Positions 6,848 to 13,631 of a stretch of DNA of 20,136 bases are shown here, piece after piece (within the stretch, counting starts at the first letter, position 1; every line of letters begins with the position of its first letter). The DNA comes from a virus. The notes under the pieces are model-generated. The model searched no databases and was not told the DNA's origin. It saw nothing but the letters and a program-made list of their open reading frames with translations. Where the stretch lies: positions 6,043 to 26,178 of IMG/VR virus record IMGVR_UViG_3300030101_000243. One strand, 5' to 3'. Both the position numbers and the translations under genes were made by a program.

Positions 6848-7330
6848 TTAATTGATGTGTATATAATTTGTACTTGTTGTTTCTGTATATTGTGTGTATT
6901 TTACCTGCTCACTACCTACTGTTTCGCTTACTAATAGTTTGCCCTGTTCTACTAAACCTTTTACTACACCGTGTACACTACCTGTATTATTTGCTGCGTC
7001 TGTTTCGTTAATAGGTGCAGTATTTGCGTCTATTGTCGGTACTGTACCGTTAAAACTAACTTCATATACTTCGTATTTATAATATCCAAAAGGTGTTAAA
7101 TTAATAGCACCTGTAAAAACATTTTCTGTAGTGTTATGTGTAAAACTAAAATCTGTGTACCTTTCTCTAATTGTTTGACTTTGTCCGTATGCGTATTTTA
7201 CATTTCCTGATAAGTCATTTGTAAATTTTACTAAAAATCTAATTTGTGTACTTGGTACTGTTGTGTCTATTCTTTTGTCTTCTGTAGTCACATAAAAATT
7301 AGTTGTAGAACCGTAAGTTGCGTGTTGCAT
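6848..7330 (-). CDS. Beta-rich structural protein, first of the adhesion trio
   Basis: A 160-residue protein. Residues about 10-100 form an Ig-like or FN3-like beta sandwich (IRFLVKFTNDLSGN, then NLTPFGYYKYEVYEV, a typical closing-strand motif). Residues 118-160 contain GVVKGLVEQGKLLVSE and KYTQYTETTSTNYIHIN, a C-terminal pattern I associate with minor virion proteins of marine phages. It is the first gene after the terminator at 7369-7394, and its ATG lies two bases after a TCTATTATATA box, so it probably has its own promoter or a leaderless start. Role inferred: linker or base for the LamG protein. Confidence 0.6.
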   Translation of the reverse strand: MQHATYGSTTNFYVTTEDKRIDTTVPSTQIRFLVKFTNDLSGNVKYAYGQSQTIRERYTDFSFTHNTTENVFTGAINLTPFGYYKYEVYEVSFNGTVPTIDANTAPINETDAANNTGSVHGVVKGLVEQGKLLVSETVGSEQVKYTQYTETTSTNYIHIN

Positions 7331-7332
7331 AC

Positions 7333-7353
7333 TATATAATAGAAAAAGTTTGA
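7333..7353 (-). promoter_or_regulatory. TCTATTATATA box, copy 3 (short spacing)
   Basis: TCTATTATATA on the coding strand occupies 7333-7343. TCAAA (7349-7353) lies five bases upstream of it, ten bases closer than in the two other copies. The ATG of the 160-aa gene follows two bases later. The position between a terminator and a gene start suggests a promoter element. The element itself is seen; the function is inferred. Confidence 0.4.
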
Positions 7354-7368
7354 ATTTATTTTATAAGT

Positions 7369-7394
7369 AAAAAAAAAGGTGGTAAAATACCACC
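7369..7394 (-). terminator. Strong intrinsic terminator after the 197-aa structural gene
   Basis: On the coding strand a perfect 7-bp stem, GGTGGTA (7388-7394) and TACCACC (7378-7384), closes a three-base TTT loop and is followed by nine consecutive T (7369-7377). This is a textbook rho-independent terminator, about 24 bases past the stop at 7418. It separates the capsid operon from the LamG/portal operon. Confidence 0.9.
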
Positions 7395-7417
7395 CTTCTT
7401 TTATTTATGAAAACATA

Positions 7418-8011
7418 TTATGATGTTGTTACTGTTGCCGTAAACGCTGAGTTATCAAACGGTACGCTTGTATAGTCTGCTACAATACTAGCAGGGTAAC
7501 TTTCTTGTCCACTAAATGTCAAATCTGAACCTGCCATATCTCCTAATGCTGCACCTGAAACGTTTGTACCTGTATTTAATTGTAAACCGTTTTCTACTCC
7601 TAAAGCTACAATAACTCTTTTACCTGAACTATTGATTTGGTTTAACTCTACAAATATTATTAATCTGTTTTGTGATAATAGTTTTATTTCGTTTCTGTCT
7701 GTAACACTTAATTTATGTAATTTAATATTAACTGACTGGTCAAAGAATATTGTACCATTTTCTGTACTACCTGTGATAGTCTCTGTAAATGATCCTGTAC
7801 CCCTAACTAACTCGTACTTAAATAGCTCTTGTCCTGTACCACTACCTGATAAATCCAAGTCTGTGATAGTACCTGATGCTGGTTCAATACCTGCACCACC
7901 ATTTTGACCGTTTATACCTGCGTCTGCGTGTTGTACAAAGTATACTGCCTTTACACCACCTACGGTGTCCCTACAATCTAATTGTCTTCCTGTTGTTAAT
8001 TCACAAGCCAT
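7418..8011 (-). CDS. Major structural protein, tail-tube-like
   Basis: A 197-residue beta-rich protein that begins MACELTTGRQLDCRDTVGGV and continues KAVYFVQHAD. It contains YELVRGTGSFTETI and STENGTIFFDQSVNIKLHKL, then LNTGTNVSGAALGDM and TFSGQESYPAS. The 'C....LPC.D.VGGIK..Y' opening and 'RGTGS.TETI..S.ENGT' core recur in Bacteroidota phages directly after the capsid gene. Size and strand pattern would suit a major tail-tube subunit, and the gene is followed by a strong terminator, as are many highly expressed virion genes. A capsid decoration protein is the main alternative. Confidence 0.65.
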   Translation of the reverse strand: MACELTTGRQLDCRDTVGGVKAVYFVQHADAGINGQNGGAGIEPASGTITDLDLSGSGTGQELFKYELVRGTGSFTETITGSTENGTIFFDQSVNIKLHKLSVTDRNEIKLLSQNRLIIFVELNQINSSGKRVIVALGVENGLQLNTGTNVSGAALGDMAGSDLTFSGQESYPASIVADYTSVPFDNSAFTATVTTS

Positions 8012-8026
8012 ATTTATTATTTTAAG

Positions 8027-8062
8027 ACAGTTTAAGAGGGTTTTGACACCCTCTCTTACTGT
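8027..8062 (-). repeat. Intercistronic hairpin after the capsid gene
   Basis: AGAGGGT (8035-8041) pairs with ACCCTCT (8048-8054) around a six-base loop. ACAGT (8027-8031) and ACTGT (8058-8062) form an outer stem across three mismatched positions. It fills the gap between the capsid stop and the next start. No T-run follows on the coding strand, so it is more likely a transcript-stabilising, processing or partial-attenuation hairpin than a full terminator. Confidence 0.6.
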
Positions 8063-8072
8063 AAGTTAATTA

Positions 8073-8984
8073 TTAGTCTATTCTTACAATTTCGCCACCT
8101 TGTGCGTGCTGACAACCTGCAGTAAATTTAGCTACTACTCTGATGTTATCAGAACCGTCTAAGTCAGCCATATCTAACATTTTAAGTTCTGTGTGGTCAG
8201 AAACTAAGTCTGTACCAAAGAATAAATTTGACTGTTGTGCTGCTATCATTTTGTTTTCTACCATACCCGGACATACTGCGATCTTAACACCATTAAACAT
8301 AGGTACAAAATCGTCATTCATATTGAATAGTCTTTGATAACCTGAATTTGCTTGGTTCGCTAAGTAAAGTCTGTAAGAAGATACTGACATATAAATATAC
8401 AAATCTTCTTTTCTATATAATGCCGAAGGAATTGCGTTTACAAGTGCGTTTAGGTCGTCATCTATACTTGTTACAGTATAAGCTGAACCTGCACCTGCTG
8501 AATTATCTACATCTACAAGTGTGTCGCCTGCAAAAGTTCCGTCTGTTGGGTGCATAAAACCTGTAAATTCATTTGTGCCACCGTTTCCTGCCCAAATGTT
8601 AGTTTCTACATAGTCTGCAATAGTAGACGATAAGTAAGACATTACAAACGCTGCAAAGTCGTCAGACATTCCGTCATTGTGTCTACCTGCAGTCATTTGT
8701 GCAGATTGAAAATCTTGTAGTAAATCTTTCTTGCATAAATCTACGTTAATTTCTAATTGTTTTGGTGTTAATACTCTTTCAGTCAAAGTAAGTGTACCTG
8801 CGTCGTTAAAGTCGCAAGTTGCGTCTTTAATCATATTTGTTGTGCTTACTTTACTTATGTTTCTTTTGAATTTTATATTTTCTAATACTGTTAAAAACTC
8901 TAAAGATTTTGATGACTTTAATGCTGCACCTATATATTGTCCTGCGTGGTCACCTGAATAATTTGATGTTATTGAAAAACCCAT
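8073..8984 (-). CDS. Major capsid protein, HK97 fold
   Basis: A 303-residue protein preceded by a scaffold and protease gene, the classic head-assembly context. A helical N-terminal arm (about 1-40) leads to ERVLTPKQLEINVDLCKKDL (spine-like), a long helix DDFAAFVMSYLSSTIADYVE (108-127), a loop with WAGNGG (131-136), and a C-terminal beta domain. That domain contains LFFGTDLVSDHTELKMLDM followed by VVAKFTAGCQ, the usual 'NLF.GTDL..D...v..lDm....gs..vr....ft.G.q' end of Bacteroidota phage capsid proteins. Its length is normal for a capsid protein with a separate scaffold. It has a good A-rich start context and a downstream hairpin, consistent with high expression. Confidence 0.88.
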   Translation of the reverse strand: MGFSITSNYSGDHAGQYIGAALKSSKSLEFLTVLENIKFKRNISKVSTTNMIKDATCDFNDAGTLTLTERVLTPKQLEINVDLCKKDLLQDFQSAQMTAGRHNDGMSDDFAAFVMSYLSSTIADYVETNIWAGNGGTNEFTGFMHPTDGTFAGDTLVDVDNSAGAGSAYTVTSIDDDLNALVNAIPSALYRKEDLYIYMSVSSYRLYLANQANSGYQRLFNMNDDFVPMFNGVKIAVCPGMVENKMIAAQQSNLFFGTDLVSDHTELKMLDMADLDGSDNIRVVAKFTAGCQHAQGGEIVRID

Positions 8985-9002
8985 TTTATTATTATTTAGT
9001 TA

Positions 9003-9641
9003 TTATTTATTTAAGTTATAAAAAAACCTTTCTCTACTATTCATTCTAGCGTAAGGTTTTGTATTTGTTTTTGTTTCGTTGAATTTACTTACCTCAACAG
9101 GTTTTGTTGCAGGTTTTTTAGATAATTCTACGATTTGTGATTGTAATTCTTCTTTTTCAGTAGTTAGTTCACCGTTTATATCTTTCATTTCTTCAAGTTC
9201 TGCTGAAAGTCTTGACACGTCTGACCTTACTTCTTCTAAAAGTTCTTTAATTACTACACCTATTTCTTCAATAAGTGCTTTTTTGTCAAAGTTTTCGTTT
9301 TCTACTTCTTCTGACATTTCTTCTTCTTCTACTGCTTCAACTTCTTCTGTTTCTTCTGTTTCGTCTTCGTCTTCTTTTTCTACTTCTTTTTTCTCCATTG
9401 ACGCTACGATACCTTCTTTTTCTACTTTAAATTCAACACCGTCTTCTGTTTCGTAAGTTCCTACAGGAACAGGCATTGTACTTCCGTCTTCTGCTAATAT
9501 CATTACTTCTACGCCTTCTGCAAGTTCGTCTGCTTTAGAAACGACAATAGTACCGTCAATAAGTTTAGCTTGAAATTCTAGGTTTACTTCTTCTTGTTTG
9601 TCTAAACCTAATGCTGATAATATTTGTTTTTTTAAATCCAT
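9003..9641 (-). CDS. Capsid scaffolding protein
   Basis: 212 residues. The front third (about 20-80) is a small beta domain of the pattern 'AkLiDGT.v....eL.EG..V.i...DGs..PvP.GtYe.eDG'. Residues 84-116 are almost entirely Glu/Asp. Residues 121-175 form a coiled coil (EEVRSDVSRLSAELEEMKD), and the end is basic (180-212). Acidic, coiled-coil scaffolds with a basic capsid-contacting tail are typical, and the gene sits between protease and capsid. The beta front is shared with many Bacteroidota phage scaffolds. It is probably cleaved by the protease encoded at 10265-11167 during maturation. A TCTATTATATA box precedes it. Confidence 0.8.
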   Translation of the reverse strand: MDLKKQILSALGLDKQEEVNLEFQAKLIDGTIVVSKADELAEGVEVMILAEDGSTMPVPVGTYETEDGVEFKVEKEGIVASMEKKEVEKEDEDETEETEEVEAVEEEEMSEEVENENFDKKALIEEIGVVIKELLEEVRSDVSRLSAELEEMKDINGELTTEKEELQSQIVELSKKPATKPVEVSKFNETKTNTKPYARMNSRERFFYNLNK

Positions 9642-9657
9642 TTTTTAAAGTCTTTAG

Positions 9658-9692
9658 TATATAATAGAATTATTTATTTGTTGTTTGATTTT
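9658..9692 (-). promoter_or_regulatory. AAAATCAAA-N15-TCTATTATATA element upstream of scaffold
   Basis: On the coding strand AAAATCAAA (9684-9692, overlapping the stop of the upstream gene) is followed after exactly 15 bases by TCTATTATATA (9658-9668). The same two blocks at the same distance precede the protease gene. The spacer sequences differ, so this is not a simple duplication. A small palindrome, TAAAG-A-CTTTA (9646-9656), lies between the box and the ATG at 9641. It may be a promoter or regulator site for head-gene transcription. Confidence 0.5.
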
Positions 9693-10254
9693 AGTAATCA
9701 AAATCAATTTTATTTAAAGGGTTGTTTTGTTTTTTATTAAAGTTATTTATTATAGTTTCATATTGTGATACATTTACTTTAACACCTAAACTTTTTGCGT
9801 TTTTTTCTACAATAGATATAGCGTCTTCTAATTTGTCTGCTACATTTTCTGCTTTTTTATAATCAGCAATGTATTTATTATTTAATTTAAAAACTTTTTG
9901 TGCAGCTTTTTCTTGTTTATTACGTGCTGTGTCAAACTTTTTTTCAACTTTTAAATACGCTTTTTCGTCTTTTGCAAAATCTTGTTCTGCTTTTTTTATT
10001 TTTTCTTTTGAAATACTTAAATAATCTTCTGCTATGTCTAATTGTGCTGCTGCTTCATTTAATAATTGATTTACCCTGTCATAAGACGAAACTTCTGTTT
10101 TAATTTTACTGTCATCTAATTTATCTGTCAAAGTTTTTAGTTGTCCTGATAATTTATCTAAAGTTTTTATATCTTTTAAACTATATTTCTCTACCTTTTC
10201 ACCTTTTGCGTTAGATAGTATTGTGTTTAGTTTGTCTTCGTAATTTTTGTACAT
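9691..10254 (-). CDS. Lysine-rich coiled-coil protein of the head-assembly block
   Basis: A 187-residue, strongly helical protein with long heptad-like stretches (about 28-145), rich in Lys, Glu and Ala, with no hydrophobic segment. A C-terminal stretch, AKSLGVKVNVSQYETI, resembles AKELGVDIPKVNQYGNSL near the end of the protease encoded just upstream, so the two proteins may share a short binding module. The position between protease and scaffold suggests an internal head (core) protein or second scaffold component. No named family is recognised. Confidence 0.6.
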   Translation of the reverse strand: MYKNYEDKLNTILSNAKGEKVEKYSLKDIKTLDKLSGQLKTLTDKLDDSKIKTEVSSYDRVNQLLNEAAAQLDIAEDYLSISKEKIKKAEQDFAKDEKAYLKVEKKFDTARNKQEKAAQKVFKLNNKYIADYKKAENVADKLEDAISIVEKNAKSLGVKVNVSQYETIINNFNKKQNNPLNKIDFDY

Positions 10255-10264
10255 AATTTTTAAT

Positions 10265-11167
10265 TTATAATTTCATTGCATTGACGCTTTTTTTAACTAA
10301 ATTTTTTCCTGATGTTATTGCTTTTTTTAAACTATTTCCATATTGGTTTACTTTTGGAATATCTACACCTAATTCTTTAGCCATTTTTTTTGCTTTTTCA
10401 ATTTTTTCTAATTCGCTTTCAGCTTTTAATATTACAGATTTGCCAATATTTTCTGATTTTGCTCCTGCTCCATTTAATATGACAGAACCTCTTTTAAGTT
10501 CATCATAGATTTGTCCTATGTTTTTTTCAACATTATCTAATAAACCTAATTCAACTTTATTTATCTTACCTTCTTTTACTAACTCGTTGTATGCTTCTAC
10601 TATTTCTTCGTCTGTAACTGTTTTGCTCATTTTTTCCATTTTGTCTACAAAATAACCCTCTATTGATAAACCTTTTAATTCACCTGCTTTTATCTTTTCC
10701 CACAAGTCGTTATTTTCTATTTTCATTTTGACAAACCACGTACCATTTGGTAGATCGTAGCCATACATTTTAGACTTGTCTTGGTCGCCTTCTTTTATCC
10801 AACTTTCTACTGTCAATACTCCTGCTACTCTGTCTTCGTGTTGATATGTAGCTTTATGATGATTGTTGTATTTTAAGTATAATTCACTTGCTCTGCGTAC
10901 CGTGTTTTTAGAAAAAAATACGTAATACTCTGAATCTGTATTAGGGTTGTATCTAAATATCTGTTTGTTAGGTATTAGTGCAGGACTAATTAACATTCTT
11001 TTTTCTTCGTCAATCTTTGAGAATGTAAGATTATGCTTGTCTTTTCCAAAAAATACAAAATCTACTTCTATTGCAGGGCTTGTTACTAGACTTATTGCGT
11101 CTATAGATAGTTCTTCGTTATCGTCACTTATTACAAGTTCTGTGATCTTAGTAAGTTTTTTCTTCAT
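10265..11167 (-). CDS. Prohead serine protease, XkdF-like (S78-like)
   Basis: 300 residues. The N-terminal 175 match the XkdF/Peptidase_S78_2 pattern: IDAISLVTSPAIEVDFVFF (22-40), MLISPALIPNKQIFR (58-72), ATYQHEDRVAGVLTVESWI (106-124, with His110 as catalytic candidate), LPNGTWFVKMKI (139-150), and KAGELKGLSIEGYF (160-173, with Ser168 as nucleophile candidate). The enzyme would cleave scaffold and capsid precursors in the prohead. Residues 200-300 are an added Lys-rich helical tail with AKELGVDIPKVNQY, unlike the catalytic part; it may be a targeting or core segment removed on maturation. It is preceded by a TCTATTATATA box three bases from the ATG. Confidence 0.88.
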   Translation of the reverse strand: MKKKLTKITELVISDDNEELSIDAISLVTSPAIEVDFVFFGKDKHNLTFSKIDEEKRMLISPALIPNKQIFRYNPNTDSEYYVFFSKNTVRRASELYLKYNNHHKATYQHEDRVAGVLTVESWIKEGDQDKSKMYGYDLPNGTWFVKMKIENNDLWEKIKAGELKGLSIEGYFVDKMEKMSKTVTDEEIVEAYNELVKEGKINKVELGLLDNVEKNIGQIYDELKRGSVILNGAGAKSENIGKSVILKAESELEKIEKAKKMAKELGVDIPKVNQYGNSLKKAITSGKNLVKKSVNAMKL

Positions 11168-11170
11168 ATT

Positions 11171-11205
11171 TATATAATAGATTTAAATTAGTTTTATTTG
11201 ATTTT
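11171..11205 (-). promoter_or_regulatory. AAAATCAAA-N15-TCTATTATATA element upstream of protease
   Basis: On the coding strand AAAATCAAA (11197-11205, reaching into the tape-measure stop codon) is followed after exactly 15 bases by TCTATTATATA (11171-11181). The protease ATG lies three bases further. The arrangement is the same as upstream of the scaffold gene. With the -10-like TATTAT this close to the ATG, the transcript would be nearly leaderless if it is a promoter; an operator is the alternative. Confidence 0.5.
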
Positions 11206-12733
11206 ATATTGTACTACGTCTTCGTATTGTTTGTAGTCTGTCTTGACTGTTAGTAATATCGTCAGTTACTACAAATGCTCTAGGTGGTTCTGCTTCTTGT
11301 GGTGTTGTTAATGTAAATGCACCACTTGTCATTTGTGGTGAAGGTGCTTGACCTGTAGCTGACGGTATTGATCCACCACCACCTTTTTCTTTAGGTACTT
11401 TAGTTGCAAGTATTTTTCTAACGTTTGCTATACCTGCTAATGTTATTGCTGCACCTGTTACAAACCCTGCTACACCTGTTTGTGAAAATGCTTTTGTTGC
11501 ACCTGCAATAGTGTCTATTGTCGCTTGTGCTACTGCCATTGCTTTACTTTCGCCTAATAAATCTCCTAATGCACCACTTAATTGACTAAATGCAGCCATT
11601 TGTTCTTGTTTACGTTCTTGTTCAAGATCGTGCAATTCTTGTCGTTTGTCTGCTTCTTCTTTTATATTTTCTAACGCTTGTTCTTGTAGTTCTTTTTCTA
11701 AGTCTTGTTGTTCACGTTTAAGACTTATTGTGTTTGTTAATTGTTCGCTTTCAAAACCTGTAACTTGTGCTATAATACCTTCACGTTCTGCTATTGCTTC
11801 ATTAAGTGCTATTTGTAATTCAACGTTATCTTTGTTCTTGTCTAGTTCTTTTTGTGCTGCGTCTACTGTAATATCTGCATTCGCTAACATCAATTCTTTT
11901 TGTTCTTTAAGTAGTTCACCAAGTTTTTCGTTTGCTGCTATTCTTTCAGGCATTGATTTGCTTTCGTCATCTCTAATCTGTCTTTGTACTTCTGCTTGTC
12001 TGTCAAATTGTTCTAACAATATACGGTTTCTACTTTCTGCGAGTGCTGCTGACTTGTCAAGTTCTACGTTTGATTTTGCTGCGTCTAGAGTGCTTTTAGA
12101 AAAGTCTTTAATCTTATTTGTAACTTTTGTAATTGCGTTGTCCATTTGTGCAGTCTCTACAACGTTACCTGTAACCGTGTCTTTTAAGTTACCTAGTGCA
12201 GTTTTTGCCGTTTCGCTAGCTTCTTTAAAATCACCTTTAAATACTTGAAACAACGCCTTACCTAAACCCCCTATACCTTCTACAAGGTTTTTTACTCTAG
12301 TCATCACTTCAACCCCAAGTGTTCTACTAAAAGATAACGCATTTTTTACTGCTTCACTACCAAATAATTTACTCATAAAACTTGACGCTTTACCTGTGTT
12401 TTCTGATAAAAAACCAAAAAACTTATTGAAGGTTATGCTTAAAAACTCTGTAGCCGTTCTGAAACCGTCTGCTACTCTTTGATTTTGTCCAAATATTTCT
12501 TTGAGTTGTGTAAAAGCTGCAAGTATTAAACCGACACCTAATGCTTTTAAACCTGAACCTAGTTTTTTTACAGAACCTGTTAATCTTTTAAACCCTTTTC
12601 CACCTTCACTTGTTGCTTTAGTTAATTCTTGAGTTTCTTTTACACCACCTTTTAGTTCGTCTGCTAATTTTTCTACGTCTTTTGCAGCGTCTTTTATATT
12701 TCCTTTTATTTCAAATTCAAATGTTTCTTTCAT
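11204..12733 (-). CDS. Tail tape measure protein (short)
   Basis: 509 residues, almost all helical. It starts with KETFEFEIKGNIKDAAKDVE, the usual tape-measure opening. A hydrophobic helix lies at about 57-80 (LGSGLKALGVGLILAAFTQL), a long coiled-coil body at about 215-380, and a second Gly/Ala-rich hydrophobic segment at about 405-437 (GVAGFVTGAAITLAGIANV). After a GGGGS linker it ends in AFVVTDDITNSQDRLQTIRR plus RSTI, an Arg-rich tail typical of Bacteroidota phages. Tape measures set tail length; at about 1.5 angstrom per residue this predicts a short siphovirus tail of roughly 75 nm. No peptidase or lysozyme domain is seen. No frameshifted tail-assembly chaperone pair is found upstream. 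Confidence 0.82.
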   Translation of the reverse strand: MKETFEFEIKGNIKDAAKDVEKLADELKGGVKETQELTKATSEGGKGFKRLTGSVKKLGSGLKALGVGLILAAFTQLKEIFGQNQRVADGFRTATEFLSITFNKFFGFLSENTGKASSFMSKLFGSEAVKNALSFSRTLGVEVMTRVKNLVEGIGGLGKALFQVFKGDFKEASETAKTALGNLKDTVTGNVVETAQMDNAITKVTNKIKDFSKSTLDAAKSNVELDKSAALAESRNRILLEQFDRQAEVQRQIRDDESKSMPERIAANEKLGELLKEQKELMLANADITVDAAQKELDKNKDNVELQIALNEAIAEREGIIAQVTGFESEQLTNTISLKREQQDLEKELQEQALENIKEEADKRQELHDLEQERKQEQMAAFSQLSGALGDLLGESKAMAVAQATIDTIAGATKAFSQTGVAGFVTGAAITLAGIANVRKILATKVPKEKGGGGSIPSATGQAPSPQMTSGAFTLTTPQEAEPPRAFVVTDDITNSQDRLQTIRRRSTI

Positions 12734-12737
12734 AATT

Positions 12738-13631
12738 TTAAAAATCTATTGATGTTTTACAAGTCATCATTTTAACGTTTATATACCATTCTATATTTAC
12801 GTTAGACTTACCTACACATTGCACAGTTATACCACCTGCTCGTGGACTATCTGCAAGTACAGGGTTTGTTAAATCAGAGTTGTTTATTTTATATGTAGTG
12901 CTTTGTGTTATACTGTCTGTTGCAGTATCTGTACCTGTTTTATATGCACCTTCTATTTTAAATTGGTCAAATCTACCTGCTACACCACTACTACCACCAA
13001 ATTGCAACGCAATTACGTCTATTTCAAACATTTGTATTGATCCTGCTATTTGTTGAATGTAGTTTGATACGTCTAAATTCGTGTCTGTAAAGTCTATATC
13101 ACCTGTACGTTGTACCATAGCACTATTTGATTGTGTACCAATAGTAACCGTATTCATTAAAATAAAACTTGTTTGAAATACTGCTAAACGTTCTTCTATT
13201 GTGTCAGCAGTTTCTAAAAAAGTACCACCACCTAAACAAAACTCACCTTTATTTTTTGCTACTGCAAAAGTACCTGCAACTAGACAATTACTAACACCAT
13301 TTTCTATAATGTTATTTTGACCTATAATTAAAGAATTTTGATTATCACCTTTTGTTTTGTTTTCTTTTCCTGTTACTATTGTGTTTTCTGTACCGTCTTG
13401 TATTTCGTTTTCTACACCTTCAACTCTTGACGTTTGACTTTTGTTTGATTTGTATAAATTTCTAGGGTATTTAAATGCGTAACATATACCGTCTTTTTTA
13501 TCAAATTTATAACCATAAGCACGACAAGTAACTTCATTTGCAAACGTGTCGTTTGTACCGTCTGTAAATATAACTTCACCTGTTGGTGTTATTCTTTTTG
13601 GTTTTATTTTAAATCCTCTTTTAAATTCCAT
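12738..13631 (-). CDS. Tail fibre-like protein with YadA-type repeats
   Basis: 297 residues. The N-terminal domain (about 1-60) has the CRAYGYKFDKKDGICYAF signature that recurs in Bacteroidota phage fibres, with Cys36 and Cys50. Residues 70-135 carry short repeats of the form N-x-I-x-x-G (VENEIQDG, ENTIVTG, QNSLIIGQNN), like the left-handed beta-roll heads of trimeric autotransporters. Residues 150-297 are a beta-rich C-terminal domain. A trimeric receptor-binding fibre is the natural reading. It starts TAATG with the baseplate gene and ends four bases before the tape measure, so it belongs to the tail operon. Receptor unknown. Confidence 0.7.
   Translation of the reverse strand: MEFKRGFKIKPKRITPTGEVIFTDGTNDTFANEVTCRAYGYKFDKKDGICYAFKYPRNLYKSNKSQTSRVEGVENEIQDGTENTIVTGKENKTKGDNQNSLIIGQNNIIENGVSNCLVAGTFAVAKNKGEFCLGGGTFLETADTIEERLAVFQTSFILMNTVTIGTQSNSAMVQRTGDIDFTDTNLDVSNYIQQIAGSIQMFEIDVIALQFGGSSGVAGRFDQFKIEGAYKTGTDTATDSITQSTTYKINNSDLTNPVLADSPRAGGITVQCVGKSNVNIEWYINVKMMTCKTSIDF

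Noticed and set aside
9079-9456. Plus-strand open frame of 125 codons, Ser-rich
   Set aside because: It is the antisense of the scaffold's Glu-rich stretch (GAA/GAG reads as TTC/CTC and, shifted, TCT/TCC). No start context and no homology.
11646-12248. Plus-strand open frame of 200 codons
   Set aside because: Mirror of the tape-measure coiled coil; low-complexity Ser/Leu/Ala composition. Every other plus-strand frame is likewise a shadow of a minus-strand gene.
12734-12740. Tail-assembly chaperone frameshift pair before the tape measure
   Set aside because: The tape measure is preceded directly by the fibre gene with a four-base gap; there is no room for chaperone genes, so they are absent here or encoded elsewhere.
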